The position numbers and the translations under genes were made by a program. Below, piece after piece: positions 52,191-64,000 of a DNA stretch of 64,000 nucleotides; position 1 is the first letter of the stretch; each line of letters begins with the position of its first letter. The stretch is from Phallusia mammillata (Eukaryota > Chordata > Ascidiacea > Phlebobranchia > Ascidiidae). Below the pieces are notes generated by a model, which worked only from the letters and a program-made list of their open reading frames with translations, was not told where the DNA came from and did not search any database. The stretch covers positions 39,710-103,709 of the forward strand of contig QLIY01000408.1 of the NCBI GenBank assembly GCA_003260075.1. The letters are read 5' to 3'.

Positions 52191-54995
52191 TTTAGCTGCA
52201 CAGCTTTTCTTAACTTTTGCTTATTTCAAGACAATTGATAAGTTAGGCTAAGGATTTCAATACAGTTATTATATTCGTTTAATTTCGCGTCTTTGGTTAT
52301 GATTTTATAACACACGCTAATTTACAAAATTCTTTACTGTTTTATGACTTTGTATACTGCACTTTTTTGCTTAAACAGTTTAGTTCGATTTAAGCGCAGT
52401 TTAATTTCCGTCGTTGTTTAGCTTTTCTTACTTCGTTAAATAAATGCCAAAAGTGTTAAAGGGTTAACCTTAAGCTAACATCACGACTTCATAAGTTTTG
52501 TTTTTTTATTGCAGAAGAAAATGTTTACCCTTCAAAAGTGGGACAAACTTTTAGACTCATGTGCGACAAGAAATTACTAATATAGTTGTCACGAAACATA
52601 ACGATTAATGTATAATTCGTTATTGTGTTAAATGCCCTACAATATTTGCATATACAGTAGTGTGTTATAGACTGTAGATGCAGTACTCCTATGCAATAAG
52701 TGACGAAGTAAATGCAACACCCACGTTCTTTCGTATTCAACCCCGCTATCGACAAGACTGTCGCAATCCGAACGAACTTGTCTTTGATATATACCGTAGC
52801 CCCAGACAGGAATCCTTCAACCATAACCGCACGATTTTAAGCAACAAATTCTTAAATTCTGTTTGACCTCACGATCGCAGAGTAAGGTGGCGAAATTTTT
52901 CTTAGGATTGATCGAGTTTTTCTACTGATTCTTCGCCGCAAGAACTGCTTGTGCGGGGCAGCAGAAAAACCGGGACCCAGAATTGACGACTATAAAGCGT
53001 CAAAAATATTGACAAAACGTTTGTGGTATAAGCGTGTAGAATTAGGTTCGGAAATACGCCCTACAACCGCATTTTCGAGCTTAATTTAGGCCCGAAATTA
53101 AAATTTACTATTTTGAAAGTCAGGCTTACAGAATATGGTCGCAAAAAAACAACAAATCAATTCACATATTTTGCGTGTGCAAATTCCGGTCCGAACCTAG
53201 CACAACTTTTGAGTGAACTTAAATAAAAAAAAACGAAACTTGCTTGCGTGTAAAGTTGCGTGGTGGGTTGTTGATAAGATAATGTTTTTCACATCCTAAA
53301 ATTTTTCATGATATTTGGGGCTTTTTGGCTCAAAAAAAGAACGAACTTGTATGAAAGTTGATCTCGATATGAAACTGGCTTTATTTAAACAAAACCTCAA
53401 GTTTAATGGCTGGCTGTACAGTAAAAAGCTGAATGCCACATCGACGTGTGATTGTGAAAGTACGCATTAACACGTTTTGGTATTTTTTTTTCTTTATAAA
53501 TATCATGCTTTGTTGGAAAATCTCGGAAAGGGCGTCCCAATATGAAACAGGTTAAGGACCACTGTTTCGCAAATATTTTCGTAAAACCAATCTATTTAAC
53601 AAATTTGTCATTCAACTGGAGTAACGCTAAACAAAATACTACTTGGTTTTTCAAGAACTTGTATTTTTGCTAACGTTTCGCCCACCAGAACGGTAGGGCT
53701 TCTTCAGAGCAATTCTTCAGAGCAATGGTGTTATCCGCATACACTGCCTTAAGTTTTGCAAAAATGCATAGCGAAGTGTGAACATTTTTAACGTGCAGAA
53801 AACCATTGAATTTTAGGCACAGTTTGACGGCAATTACAGCGGTTTACCACATATGAAGTTTCCTATTTGTATCGTGCGAGTTTTTTTCTCGAACTGTTGA
53901 CAACCAGTGATGCTTGCAGTTGCCAACTAGGTTTAGAAATACTGTGAATTGGCTTTTTTACCCAAGGAGCGAGAAACTATGAACGCAGTTTGTTGTGAGT
54001 ACTTCAAAACATTGTTGCTGTAATCGTTGTGTAAAATACCTTTATGCCCTGTTGGTCGTATACGAGGAACTTTATTGGTTCGAACTTTAGCAGAGATGGG
54101 CCAAACCAGAAACAGAGTACTGAGTACCGAGCATCGCTGTGTTTGATGCTCGGTGCTCTGCCGAGCATTAAATTTGCAGATTCATGCCCTGCTATCATAT
54201 GAAACTAGTGTTTAAAAGTTCTAATAACAAAAATGACTGTCTTTTCAAATGCATTAGATGGTGGAAAATCACGTACTTCTGGGGCCTGTACAGCTTAATA
54301 CACCGCTGGTGACGTATGGGACCTTGGAAGGCTAAAACTGTCGTGGAATTGGGAATGTTTGCGAGCACCGAGCTTTAAAGTGAGATGCTCGGTGTTCGAC
54401 CAAACAGACCATTTCCAGTTTGGGCCAATCTCTAGAAATTAAATCGACATAGGCGAGAATTTCTTGCTGCATAAACGTTGTTTTTCGGTGTGTTTTCAGA
54501 AACAAATACTCCTTTTTAGTAGAATTTTATATAATTGAGTTTTCTACATGAAGGGATTGTACTCTAACCTGAAACAGTCATCTCTTTATATAATGTAACC
54601 AGATGGTTCGATTTTTATGTATTGGCTATAACCACAAGCTCCCTGAATACACTTAGGACCACTGTGAGCAATACATGTGTACGTTGTGTTCACATACAAG
54701 TTTATGTGCTGCATTTATTTTTATTGGTCTGGGCATAAACACAAGCTTTTTGAGTAAACTAAGGACTAATTTGAACAACACTTGATGTGTGCGATACAGC
54801 CACGCACCAGTTTATGTGAGGCTCCCTGAGTACACCGAGGACCACAGTGAGCAACATTTGAAGTGCACGCTATGGCCACACAATAGTTACAGCATAGATT
54901 TTTTATGCGCTGAGATTGTTCAGGCAATGCCGAATTGCGCATCTTAGAGGGAAAATTCCTTGCCATCATGCAAACTGTCTCAAATCATCGTTGTG
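52191..54995. other. Intergenic region upstream of lectin A and downstream of lectin B
   Basis: Contains the lectin A 5'-UTR and promoter. A minisatellite related to that at 30 kb lies at 54630-54910. TTTATT at 54714-54719 (AATAAA on the minus strand) is a candidate poly(A) signal for lectin B. Several hAT-like termini (for example near 53550) are visible. No coding exon recognised. Confidence 0.55.
54630..54910. repeat. Minisatellite related to the 30-kb array
   Basis: Repeated CTCCCTGAGTACAC, GGACCACTGTGAGCAACA and CATACAAGTTTATGTG motifs, the same unit as in the SNX13 introns at 29790-31354 but more decayed. Confidence 0.7.
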
Positions 54996-57900
54996 TCAGC
55001 GATAAAATATGAGAAAAGTTGTGTCAATTAGAACTTCATCTGCTTTCCACATCGGGTCGTCGGAATAAAACCCGGGAAAGTCCCCACACGCGTCGGAATG
55101 AAAGTTGTTTCCTGTCGATCCGATACAAGCGCTCTCCGCGTGGTTGGTGCCCGATTTAAACTTGACCCCTGGACAGATTGCAAACGCGTCACCGTGCTGG
55201 TTAAACGCGCGGAACTGTGGGTAAAAAATCAACCAATTAGGTGACAGTTTCGGTTTGATTTAACATAGAATATGGGAGCGTTATATACGGTGGAAAACAA
55301 CTGAGTAATAGCAATAATCGTGAAAGAATGAAAACACTATTTGTCTAAAGCTAGTATTGCGATACAGCTTCAAGAAAGTTTTTCCGTTTCATTTTTTAAC
55401 GTTATGCTCCCAATTAGTCCGCCGTCGAACTGCCTGTTTTAACGAAAGTCCGTTGAAGCTTTTTTTGTTTGCTGTTTGGCCCTGGTAACTTTAATTTAGT
55501 TTAACCAATCCGGTGCAATCCCGCTCAAGTTTAACTCAAAGCAGTGGCGTATTGCTAACGGTTTCCTACAGCTATAGATTACTATTTCGTGCCCCTGATT
55601 TTACCTGAATGAACCCCGGTCTGAGACTAGTCCTGATGTTAGGGGCATATCTCGGCACAATGTCGCACCCAAATCCTTTGTCAATAGCGACCTCTACCGT
55701 GGGTCCACTCTCTGTATTGTTACTTGAGACAATGGGAAAATAATCATGGTACATATTGAACAGGTTCTTTCCGTATTTTTGCAGAAATCCGCTGGTGGTG
55801 TGATATCGAAGATAGGATTTTTCCAGCCACTTTTCAGCCGGCGTGCCGTTGGGAACTTGCCATATCATAATGTCACTCGCTTCGTTTTCAAAGTAAGCTG
55901 CAAAATAAATATTTGCATAGTATATAGGAATGATCATGATAAGCTGAAGCTGTAGAAAAATACCATACTTGATGCCATGAGCGAAACATTTGAAAATAAA
56001 GCATGTTGCTTTTAAAGTCTATTTGAGCCTTAGTTTCCTGATTAAACCATATTTTTTACATAAAAAATAAATAACGTTTATAGCATATTACTCATACAAA
56101 AAATGAACGCTTTGCAATCACGACCATGACTGCATGTGTGTTAGTTTGTTCAAATCCTAACTTAAAAGCAATATATACCATTAAAAAGTAGTTGTATATG
56201 TATAAGCCTGCATTTGTATAGTTGTATATGTATAAGCCTGCATTTGTATAATTGTATATGTATTGACCATGATGCCTAGGCTTTGCTAAGTTACAGCCCC
56301 CCCCCCTAAGCCTGCATTTGTATAGTTGTATATGTATAAGCCTGCATTTGTATAGTTGTATATGTATTGACCATGATGCCTAGGCTTTGCTAAGTTACAA
56401 TTTTGAATTCTCCAACCCTTTCATATCTTTCGTAAAGTAATATCTACCACAAGTCCTATTAATTTTCCATTATCTCTCTCATGGTAAACCAAGAATCACC
56501 CTAAGATACCACTAAGGATAAATACCTTCCGATGTTGCCTATGAATGATTTAGGAAATTCTAGTAACGTACATTAGACAAAGTTTTTTAAGTACCCGTTG
56601 ATGGCGCAAAGAGCTATTGCGAATATTCAAAAGCAAATTGTGTGAAAATACTGACGGTTACGGATATACGCGATGCAGTGAGGTTTTATAATAAAAATAG
56701 CAATGAAACCAGCTAATAAGCTTAGTTCATAACCCCTAACCCAGTCTTACTCATATTTTAAATATCTGTGCTCTTTGCGCCTTCTAACGGAATTTAGCAA
56801 ACTTTGTCTGTTGTGAGTTCTTAGGTAAGTAGTTATCAATGTTTAACGTATACGTTTGCTTCCCCCCCCCCTCGAACCCAGGACACTCCCGGGGACGAAT
56901 CCCGATTAAGTTTTTTTTTATGTCTGTATGTGGATCAGGCGCGCCAGACCATTCGGCCAAGTTCCTGCCCCATTTACCTTGACTTTTATAATCATCGACG
57001 GTCGCCGACACAACAGTGCCGAAAGTGTTCAGATTTGCCCAATTGTTATCGCCACTAGGGCGCGCATCGCTGGTGCCGAGTTGACTTGACCATCGGTCGC
57101 CCATAGTGCAGTGACCACTGGGACCGGCATTGTTTTCATGAACAGACGCCACAAACGTCCAACCCCCGTCATCCGTTGTCATGTCACAATAGACTTGTAT
57201 TGTGGTTCCGTCGCTTCCCTTTAGCTTGTAAATTCCACTCTCAATTGGTCCCAGGCTTGGAAAACTCCGAACAGCCTTGCAAGTGCTTAAGTCGCCTAAA
57301 ATTTGTAAAAGGGTGAGAGCAGTGTTTCCCAAACTTTTTGTTCAGTGGCCTAAATATTTATAATTTAAATCGGTTTGTGGCTCATCATATGCTACCTGGT
57401 TTTAAAACTAAACCTCTGTTAAACCGGATTCGGTTAATCCGGATTCTTGCCTAATCCAGACAAACTTGAGGTATAAATGATTTATAATGTGGTAATGCTT
57501 TAACTCAGTGGTTCTCAAACTTATTTTTGTTGCGACGCCTCTGCAAAAGTTTTCTGGACTTGCGACGCACCAGCAAATAAAAAGTAATGAGGAAACTTAT
57601 CAATAAGCAGTTAATTTAAATCTATTAAACAACCTTTAGAAAACAATTTTAGCCTAATTGTTTTTCGACAAATTTATTAAGCCCCCCCCCCCGGCTCATC
57701 ATATGCTACCTGGTTTTAAAACTAAACCTCTGTTAAACCGAATTCGGTTAATCCGGATTCTTGCCTAATCCGGGCAAAACTTGAGGTATAAATGATTTTT
57801 AATGTGGTAAGGCTTGAACTAATCGACATCAGTTTGTCCGGATCTTCGCATATATCGGACAATTTATTTTGCTCCAAACGGGCCCGGTATTTACTGTATT

Positions 57901-60900
57901 CGCAATTGTACGGCCACAAACTTTGATGACAGTTGTTTTTATCAAGTAATGTTTTATGGCCCACTGAACATGTTTTTGGGCCCACAGTTTTGAAACCAGT
58001 CGGGAGGGGTGAATAAAAAAAATGAATAAGAACAGATTATACAGAGTCATTGAACATTTCAAATCCCGGACTATTTTTGCTGAAACCCAACTATTCGTGG
58101 CTTTTTATCGTTCAAGACAACAATGAAAATATCCCCCCCCCCTTTATGGCCCACTGAACATGTTTTTGGGCCCACAGTTTTGAAACCAGTGGGGAGGGGT
58201 GAATAAAATGAATAAGAACAGATTATGCAGAGTCATTGAACATTTCAAATCCCGGACTATTTTTGCTGAAACACAACTATTCGTGGCTTTTTTATCGTTC
58301 AAGATAACAATGAAAATATATTTTTTTATAAATAATGAGTAAAGTAATGCAATTATTATGCAGTTGTAGAATATGGTTGTATGTCATACAGTTGTCAAAA
58401 GGCTTTCGAAAATTCGATATTTTCGAAAAAAATACTGTACTAACAATTCCCACACCCTGTTAATTTTACACTATGATTTTTAACACAGTTTTTTGAATTT
58501 AATATTTTGTGGAACCGAAAATCATTTTTGTTATTTGCCATGCAAATTACTTACTTCTCATAGTTTCTAGTCTCGTTTGAAAGTTCTGCAAAAAAAAAAT
58601 TAACAAGTTTTAATACTAACTTACACATGCGCAAATAAGGCTGGATAAACGTAGTTGTATAAAGGTCCTTGTTTTTCTTCCATGCTTTAAGCACATTTTC
58701 ACTTTTTTTAATCCAAACAAATCATATCAAATTGACCATAAATAAGTTTGTAACATCGGTACGTTAATCTTAAAAGCAAAAACGGAGGCGTCAGCTTAAA
58801 TTGGAAGGTTTCCCCCCCCCCAAGTTCTGTAAAAAACAAATTAACGTTAAGTTTTCATACTAACTTACACATGCGTAAAATGAGGCTGGATGAATTTAGT
58901 TGTAAAGGTCCTAGTTTTTTTTCCATGCTAAGAACAATTTCACTTTTTAAACTAAACATTTCATATCAAATTAAAATGTTAAAGCATCGATCCAATAAAT
59001 ATGTTAAGTTGCACAAACTGTAGTGTCGTAAGATGGCTACACTAGCCAATACGGCCATTCTCTCGTCACCAGCTGCACTAATGAGACCTTATAGGTCAAA
59101 ACAGTGTGCACCGTCTGCAGCTTATCATATCAAACTGACCATAAATTAGTTTGTTGCTTTCGTTCGTAAATCTTAAAGCAAAAACGGAGGCGGCAGCTTA
59201 AATTGGAAGTTAACTCAGTCAGGTGTAAAATCAAATCTTGGTACTCACGAAATATCCCATTGTCACAATTCCACCGTAAGATATGAGAGTAAAAATTAAC
59301 GATGTTATTCCTGCTTTCGTGCAGCAACCTTTACTCTTTTCTGATTCATCCGACTCCGACGGTGCGCCTTAAAACAATAAAAACTTAATTTTGAAAAGCT
59401 TATGTAAGCTGTTGCTGCCAGGCAGAATATCAAGTTTATAGAGCTCTTTGGGCAAATGTGCTTTTATTCCGACGTTTCGCATCCTATACAAGTCGACTTC
59501 ATCAGGGTAAATAACACTAAAAAATCGTGCTTTGGACTACGCGCATTCAGTGTTATTTACCCTGAAGAAGGCGACCTGTATAGGACGTCGAGACGTCGGA
59601 ATAAAATGCTTTCCCCAATAGCTTTATTAACTTGATTTTAAAAAGCTTGTTTGTTTCACGGTTTTACAGTCTGTGCGACATGTTCGTCTCCAACCTTCGT
59701 TAGTTGTTCCAGCTCTTGGTTCGTTACTCGGTTCATCGTCTTGATCTGAATAACACAAGCGTGAATTAAATTTATAATTGTAATAAATTAAGTTGCATAA
59801 AGCTAGAAAAAGTTACAGCAATATCTCCGCCATTTTCTTGTGTTTTTAATCCTAACAACCAATGCCCCCCCCCCCCTTCGGGCAAATGTGCTTTTATTCC
59901 GACGTTTCGCATCCTATACAAGTCGCCTTCATCAGGGTTAATAACACTAAAAAATCGTGCTTCGTACTACGCGCATTCAGTGTTATTTACCCTGAACAAG
60001 GCGACCTGTATAGGACGTCGAGACGTCGGAATAAAAATGCTTGCCCGAAGAGCTATATTAACTTGATTTTAAAAAGCTTGTTTGTTTCATGGTTTTAAAG
60101 TCTGTGCGACATGTTCGTCTCCAACCTTCGTTAGTTGTTCCAGCTCTTCGTTCGTTACTTGGTTCATCGTCTTGATCTGAATAACAAATTTAGTCGCATA
60201 AAGCTAGAAAAAGTTACAGCAATATCTCTGCCATTTTCTTGTGTTTTTAATCCTAACAACCAATGAGAACAGATTAAGTCAGTGGTACCCAACCCTTTTT
60301 GTCCTGTGCACCCTTATAGTCGATATTTAAATCTAATTCCCCCCTACAAATATCGTTTGCTAAAATATCGTTTGCATTAACATTTTAATGTAATTCTTAG
60401 AACAGAAATCAAACTCTCGACTATAAGTCTCCCCCCCCCCCACATAGCACAGACAACCAGTAAGAGATTAATATTGTGACACAAATTCTCCCCTGGTTGG
60501 GAACCACTGGTAATGGCCAGGGTGCTAAAACAAAATGACTTACCCCAAAAAGGTGCGTGTTTTATGTGTTTAAATAGGACAAATATGACAAAATCAGGAT
60601 TAGTCATTGAAATATTTGCACGTGTAGATGTCTATTTAGGCCACGTGACTAAAAAGATATGTCTTTTCCATTATGTTTTTTATAGGTTAACACAATTGGT
60701 GATATGACGTAATGCAGATTTTATAATGACGTAACCGATAGTTTATGACGTAACATTTTTAGTCTGATTTGCTGACGACATCACGTTTAACATAATTAAA
60801 AGTTGATAATGACGTCATAATTTTTGGTTTTTAATCACGGTTTCAATTACAGAAACATGTACTAAATTTGTAATTTTTTGTTTGTTTTAATTTCAGAAAA

Positions 60901-63900
60901 AATGTACCGAATTTGTGTAAGTTTTTGTTGTGCTTTACTATTTAAGATCTTGATTTGTTTGCCTATTTGTACAACACCCCAGCGCGACCTAAAAGTATAT
61001 TTTCTTACTTTGCGCTGTAGTTTGATCTTGTTTCACGTTGGAATGAAAATCCTTCAGTGCGCCAAGTTTGTCCATCGCTGTAAATAAAAAACACAAGTTT
61101 GAAACCTGAAGTAAACTACTGTGTATGTTTTAAACTGCGTTGAAGTGTTGCTGGATTTTTATATTTTTATAACACACGTAGTAGGTTAAAGGGATATTTT
61201 AGGGTGTTTTATAATCTGTAATACACGTAGGAGCTGGTATCACCAACCCGAAGTTATAATATTTGAATAATGGCCTCTTGAAGTAGATCTACATTGAAGC
61301 CAAAGTGAAACATCACAATTTTGGTGGTCTTGTTATTTTTTTCACATTGCACCGGAAAGTGATATTTAACCACTCGTGGCGAATATATAACCAGTTTGTT
61401 TTCAGAACAATTGGTAATAATTAGTGGAGGGATTCAAATTTTTTGTCAGCCGGTTTTATCACAAAGTCATATTTTTCAGCCGGTTCTGTTACAAAAAGTT
61501 CAGTAACCAGTAACGCTAACCGGTTCGTTGATCTGTAAAATTCGTGAGACGGTTCTATATAACCGGTGCGAACCGGCTGAATCCGATCACTAGTTATAAT
61601 GTTTTTTGTATTTTCGCAAGTAACATTAGATTTATGAATTAATGCCATCAGTCTTATTTCACAGACATATATTACTTACGTGATCCGTCCTTCTGGAGAT
61701 CAGTAGCCAATGTTGACACGGCTGATGTCATGCTTTTCACTACAATAACACAAAACTTAGAGGTAAGAAATTGTCATCCACATAAATGTAGCATTTACTT
61801 TTTGTGGGATCGATAGCAAGTTTTGATAGTCCCTTTTTCGGCGGCTTCTTGGGTTGAACATCTAATCAACAATAACAGGTTAAAATTGGAGACGTTTGTT
61901 GCAGTTTGGTATGTTAAAAAAATTCAGCTATTTGATGTGCTGACAATTTACTTTGGATTAATCAGGAAAAACAAAAAGTGCTGGCATGAAAAATAAAGTA
62001 AAACTTTAAGATTTGACAGTTTAAACTTTATGTTAAAATTTTGTTGTCTTATATATGCATGTTTTATTGTGTTTTTGTTCGATATATTCTATGATGAAGC
62101 TGTTTTATAAATAACATTGACCGAAGCAAACATATCTGCAACTTGAACCGGTAATCGGAGTCAAATAAAGACAAACAAACCGACTAGAACGAAGCAATCT
62201 TACCGTTTGAATCGGTTTCATCCATAGGGTAGTCGTTAACGTAAACATTTGTTCTTGAAACGGTTGGTTGAGTTGACATAGCTGGCCTCGTACCTGATAG
62301 TTCTATATGGAAAAATATTAATATTATGCAATGATCCGTAGAACGAGTTTTATTAGTCTTGCAGAATTTGGGCCAAACTATTTCTTCGCCTAACTATACA
62401 GTATGCAATTTATTTCCTGTTAAGGATGATAAAGCCATATTTTTGGGCGAAATCGATTTTCGCAGTGGTTTGCAGTAAGCAATGCAAAGATTGATTTGAG
62501 TGTGCTGAATTCGTCAGCTAAGTAATATACAGTCTGTGTTACATCCATAAACAGTCCACAGCCATAGTTGAATGTAATGCAATACTTATTTTACTCCCTC
62601 AAGCCTGCGGATTTACAAACTTGTAAAGTGTATGAAACCGCTCAACTTAAAAGCCCTAATCTAATGAAAAACCAAATCCGTTCGTTCTTTGCATATTTAG
62701 TTCAATTCTGATCATATCATACAACTTTTAAATGTAACGCCGTTTTGCAACAAGAACAACAAAACAAATATTGTTTCCTGATTGTAACAAAGCACCAAAC
62801 AAACAGAAGTCACAAAACAATTTTGTTTCACACAATACTGTGGCATTGTGGCATCACACAGACTAGGTGAGGCATCATCCCCCCCCCCATTACGATAAAA
62901 ATCCAAAAATAGTTTCGCACCAAACAAACAAGTCCCACTATTTTTTTTTTAGTCCTACTATCCCCCCCCCCATTACGATAAAAATCCAAAAATAGTTTCG
63001 CACCAAACAAACAAGTCCCGCTAATCATTTTTATTTCACAGAAACTTTTGACCCTCTAAATTACGAATGCTCACTCGAATACAACACAAGAGTGAATGTG
63101 GACGGAAACATATGCTTAGATCGGTCAGTTTGTCAGGAAGTATAGAGAGGATTGGTCAAAACAGGATGTTGATAATTTAGGAAATTACATCCAGGTATCC
63201 AGAATTTGTCGGTCAGTTTATGTGAACTAAAACTGCTCAGTAATAATGTTATGATGAGCAATAAAACTTGATGCTTTTTATGGCTTAACACATCAAACCT
63301 TAATGTACAAACTGTGCCTTTCACCTTTTTTCGCTCCATAACGTTTAAACATTGCGACACAATTGCACATGGCTAAACAAATCAACACCAAGCGAAATAA
63401 ACTCTACTCTAATCGTCCCCATAACAAAACGAACGTAATGTGATTTTGACTTCTCAAATACAAGTGGCATAACCAGCAGCTTATCAAGTGCTGGTTAACC
63501 ATTAGGCAAAGTAGGCACGTGCCTACAGGCCAGTCAAAAATCCAGGCCACTTTAAAATCAGTTGAAATTTAGTCAGTGTTTTTAAAACACTGATAATTCT
63601 AATTTTTTAGTTGGCAACCCTGATTTTCGCGCCACTTAGAAAATGTGCCTACAGGCCAGCAGACCCTTAATCCAGCACTGAGCTTATCATCGCTATACTG
63701 CCGACAAAAAGTATTCAACGTTTCAACTCCCCTTTGTCAAAACCGCTATAATACAGAAAACAAAATTTTCTAACCTTCTTTTGTCATTCCTGCGTTTCCT
63801 TTTTCAGGATCTTCATCTGGAAACAAATCTTTTAAACTTAATGCATCCATTAACGAGTTTGCACTGTTATCTTACGTACTTTTATTTGCCGTTTCTTTTT

Positions 63901-63945
63901 TTAAGTTGTCGTGAAAAGTCTTCAGCGCTCCCAACTTGTCCACAG
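54996..63945 (-). CDS. Lectin B: type II membrane intelectin-like paralogue, 5' end outside window
   Basis: Exons on the minus strand: 63880-63945 (VDKLGALKTFHDNLKKETAN), 63775-63816 (DEDPEKGNAGMTKE), 62204-62302, 61799-61861 (VQPKKPPKKGLSKLAIDPTK), 61680-61739 (KSMTSAVSTLATDLQKDGS), 61009-61077 (MDKLGALKDFHSNVKQDQ…), 59668-59745 (acidic DQDDEPSNE…), 59249-59367 (membrane exon, ITSLIFTLISYGGIVTMGYF), 58555-58585 (stalk), 56978-57295, 55605-55897, 54996-55214 (TGA). All tail exons are phase 1 at both ends. The three lectin exons are 318, 293 and 219 nt, the same as in lectin A, and carry [46 protein letters not shown] and a terminal FYR. The His beside the conserved Glu (HAESACIG) is replaced by Ser, so calcium/sugar binding may differ from lectin A. 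Several introns contain C-run-linked duplications. Confidence 0.83.
56190..56400. repeat. Short tandem and duplicated repeat around C run 56297-56306
   Basis: TATAAGCCTGCATTTGTATAGTTGTATATG is tandemly repeated (about 30-base unit), and the whole block recurs after the C run, ending in GACCATGATGCCTAGGCTTTGC on both sides. Confidence 0.85.
57365..57800. repeat. Duplicated segment around C run 57682-57692
   Basis: GGCTCATCATATGCTACCTGG through the TTAATCCGGATTCTTGCC stretch occurs at about 57379-57500 and again from 57693. The intervening part begins with a hAT-like terminus (CAGTGGTTCTCAAACTT at 57508), present in only one copy. Confidence 0.8.
57953..58320. repeat. Duplicated segment around C run 58133-58142
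   Basis: TTTATGGCCCACTGAACATG… is present from 57953 and again from 58143, with small indels and substitutions over about 180 bases. Confidence 0.9.
58555..59220. repeat. Duplicated segment around C run 58812-58821
   Basis: The intron after the 31-nt stalk exon (58555-58585) recurs from 58822, starting within the exon at AAGTTCTG. The second copy is extended by an insertion near 59000-59130 before the shared AAAACGGAGGCG(T/G)CAGCTTAAATTGG. Confidence 0.8.
59462..59605. mobile_element. Palindromic MITE with GACGT arms (144 bp)
   Basis: Left arm TTTATTCCGACGTTTCGCAT and right arm ending GACGTCGGAATAAA pair over about 60 bases around an AT-rich centre. Another copy is at 59892-60035 (in the duplicated block), and half copies occur near 11495, 26945 and 34986. 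Confidence 0.8.
60099..60176 (-). pseudogene. Extra copy of lectin B acidic exon with broken donor
   Basis: Same 78 nt as exon 59668-59745 with two amino-acid-level differences or so, but the 5' splice site reads TTAAAA instead of GTAAAA. It cannot be spliced normally, so it is either an inactive allele or an assembly error. Confidence 0.7.
61430..61592. mobile_element. Decayed hAT-like MITE related to 11602-11782
   Basis: GGGATTCAAATTTTTTGTCAGC at the left and CGGTGCGAACCGGCTGAATC at the right match the 11.6-kb element. The outermost bases are altered and no clear target duplication remains. Confidence 0.6.
62879..63020. repeat. Duplicated segment between two C runs
   Basis: C runs at 62879-62888 and 62962-62971 are each followed by CATTACGATAAAAATCCAAA and the same 60 or so bases. 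Confidence 0.88.
63042..63145 (+). pseudogene. Terminal-exon-like segment, copy 2 (antisense in lectin B)
   Basis: Same 104-nt, phase-1 exon with TTTCACAG acceptor as 51871-51974, ending …LDRSVCQEV and TAG. Two residues differ (W to R, R to Q) and identity continues about 20 bases past the stop. Confidence 0.5.
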
Positions 63946-64000
63946 CTGCAAGCATAAACATATTTTTGTGAATATTTTCCACATAACTTACATAAATACA

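Larger units (their letters stand above)
59455..60245. repeat. Duplicated segment with exon, around C run 59865-59876
   Basis: 59455-59864 and 59877-60245 repeat each other, including the palindromic MITE and the 78-nt acidic exon. The outer exon copy (60099-60176) has TT where the inner one has a GT donor. Confidence 0.88.

Noticed and set aside
62204-62302. Tyrosine signalling motif in lectin B tail (VYVNDYPMD)
   Set aside because: YVN could bind a Grb2-type SH2 domain, but a single short match in an unaligned exon is too weak to claim.

Overview
The window looks like nuclear DNA of an intron-rich, AT-rich invertebrate chordate, most likely a tunicate such as Ciona. The reasons are the gene set (SNX13, POLR3A, expanded intelectin-type lectins), GT-AG introns of mostly a few hundred bases to about 2 kb, and many short hAT-like and palindromic MITEs. 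The species call is inference. Translations, splice sites and coordinates were read by eye.

Layout. (1) 106-3688, minus strand: secreted or surface leucine-rich-repeat protein with signal-peptide exon, LRRNT, LRR block and LRRCT. It runs off the left edge and is interrupted by a 54-base G run. (2) 6201-10367, plus strand: complete POLR3A, the largest RNA polymerase III subunit, with an uninterrupted coding region. (3) 11261-35324, plus strand: complete SNX13-type sorting nexin (membrane segments, PXA, RGS, PX, nexin C) in 26 coding exons that join in frame to 994 residues. (4) 37356-52190, minus strand: complete type II membrane intelectin-like lectin, here 'lectin A'. (5) 54996 to beyond 63945, minus strand: tandem paralogue 'lectin B', whose 5' end lies outside the window.

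The most interesting system is the lectin pair. Both genes encode a predicted cytoplasmic tail, one membrane segment, an 11-residue stalk and a C-terminal intelectin domain in three exons of 318, 293 and 219 nt, identical in size between the genes. The tail is built from small exons with phase 1 at both ends, arranged as a five-exon cassette (e, alpha, beta, beta-prime, acidic a). Lectin A carries three nearly identical cassettes in a roughly 2.49-kb tandem triplication (41581 to about 48940). Lectin B shows one full cassette and the end of another, diverged in sequence but in the same order. The duplication edge lies inside a 744-bp hAT-like element that is complete only in the first unit.

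A second window-wide pattern is technical: 27 runs of nine or more G or C, many sitting between two copies of the same local sequence. All are G on the plus strand up to 40.9 kb and all are C from 49.1 kb on. This suggests overlapping allelic contig ends with poly-G tails joined without merging, with the right part inverted during scaffolding. Several SNX13 exons appear twice for this reason; counting them once gives a perfect reading frame.
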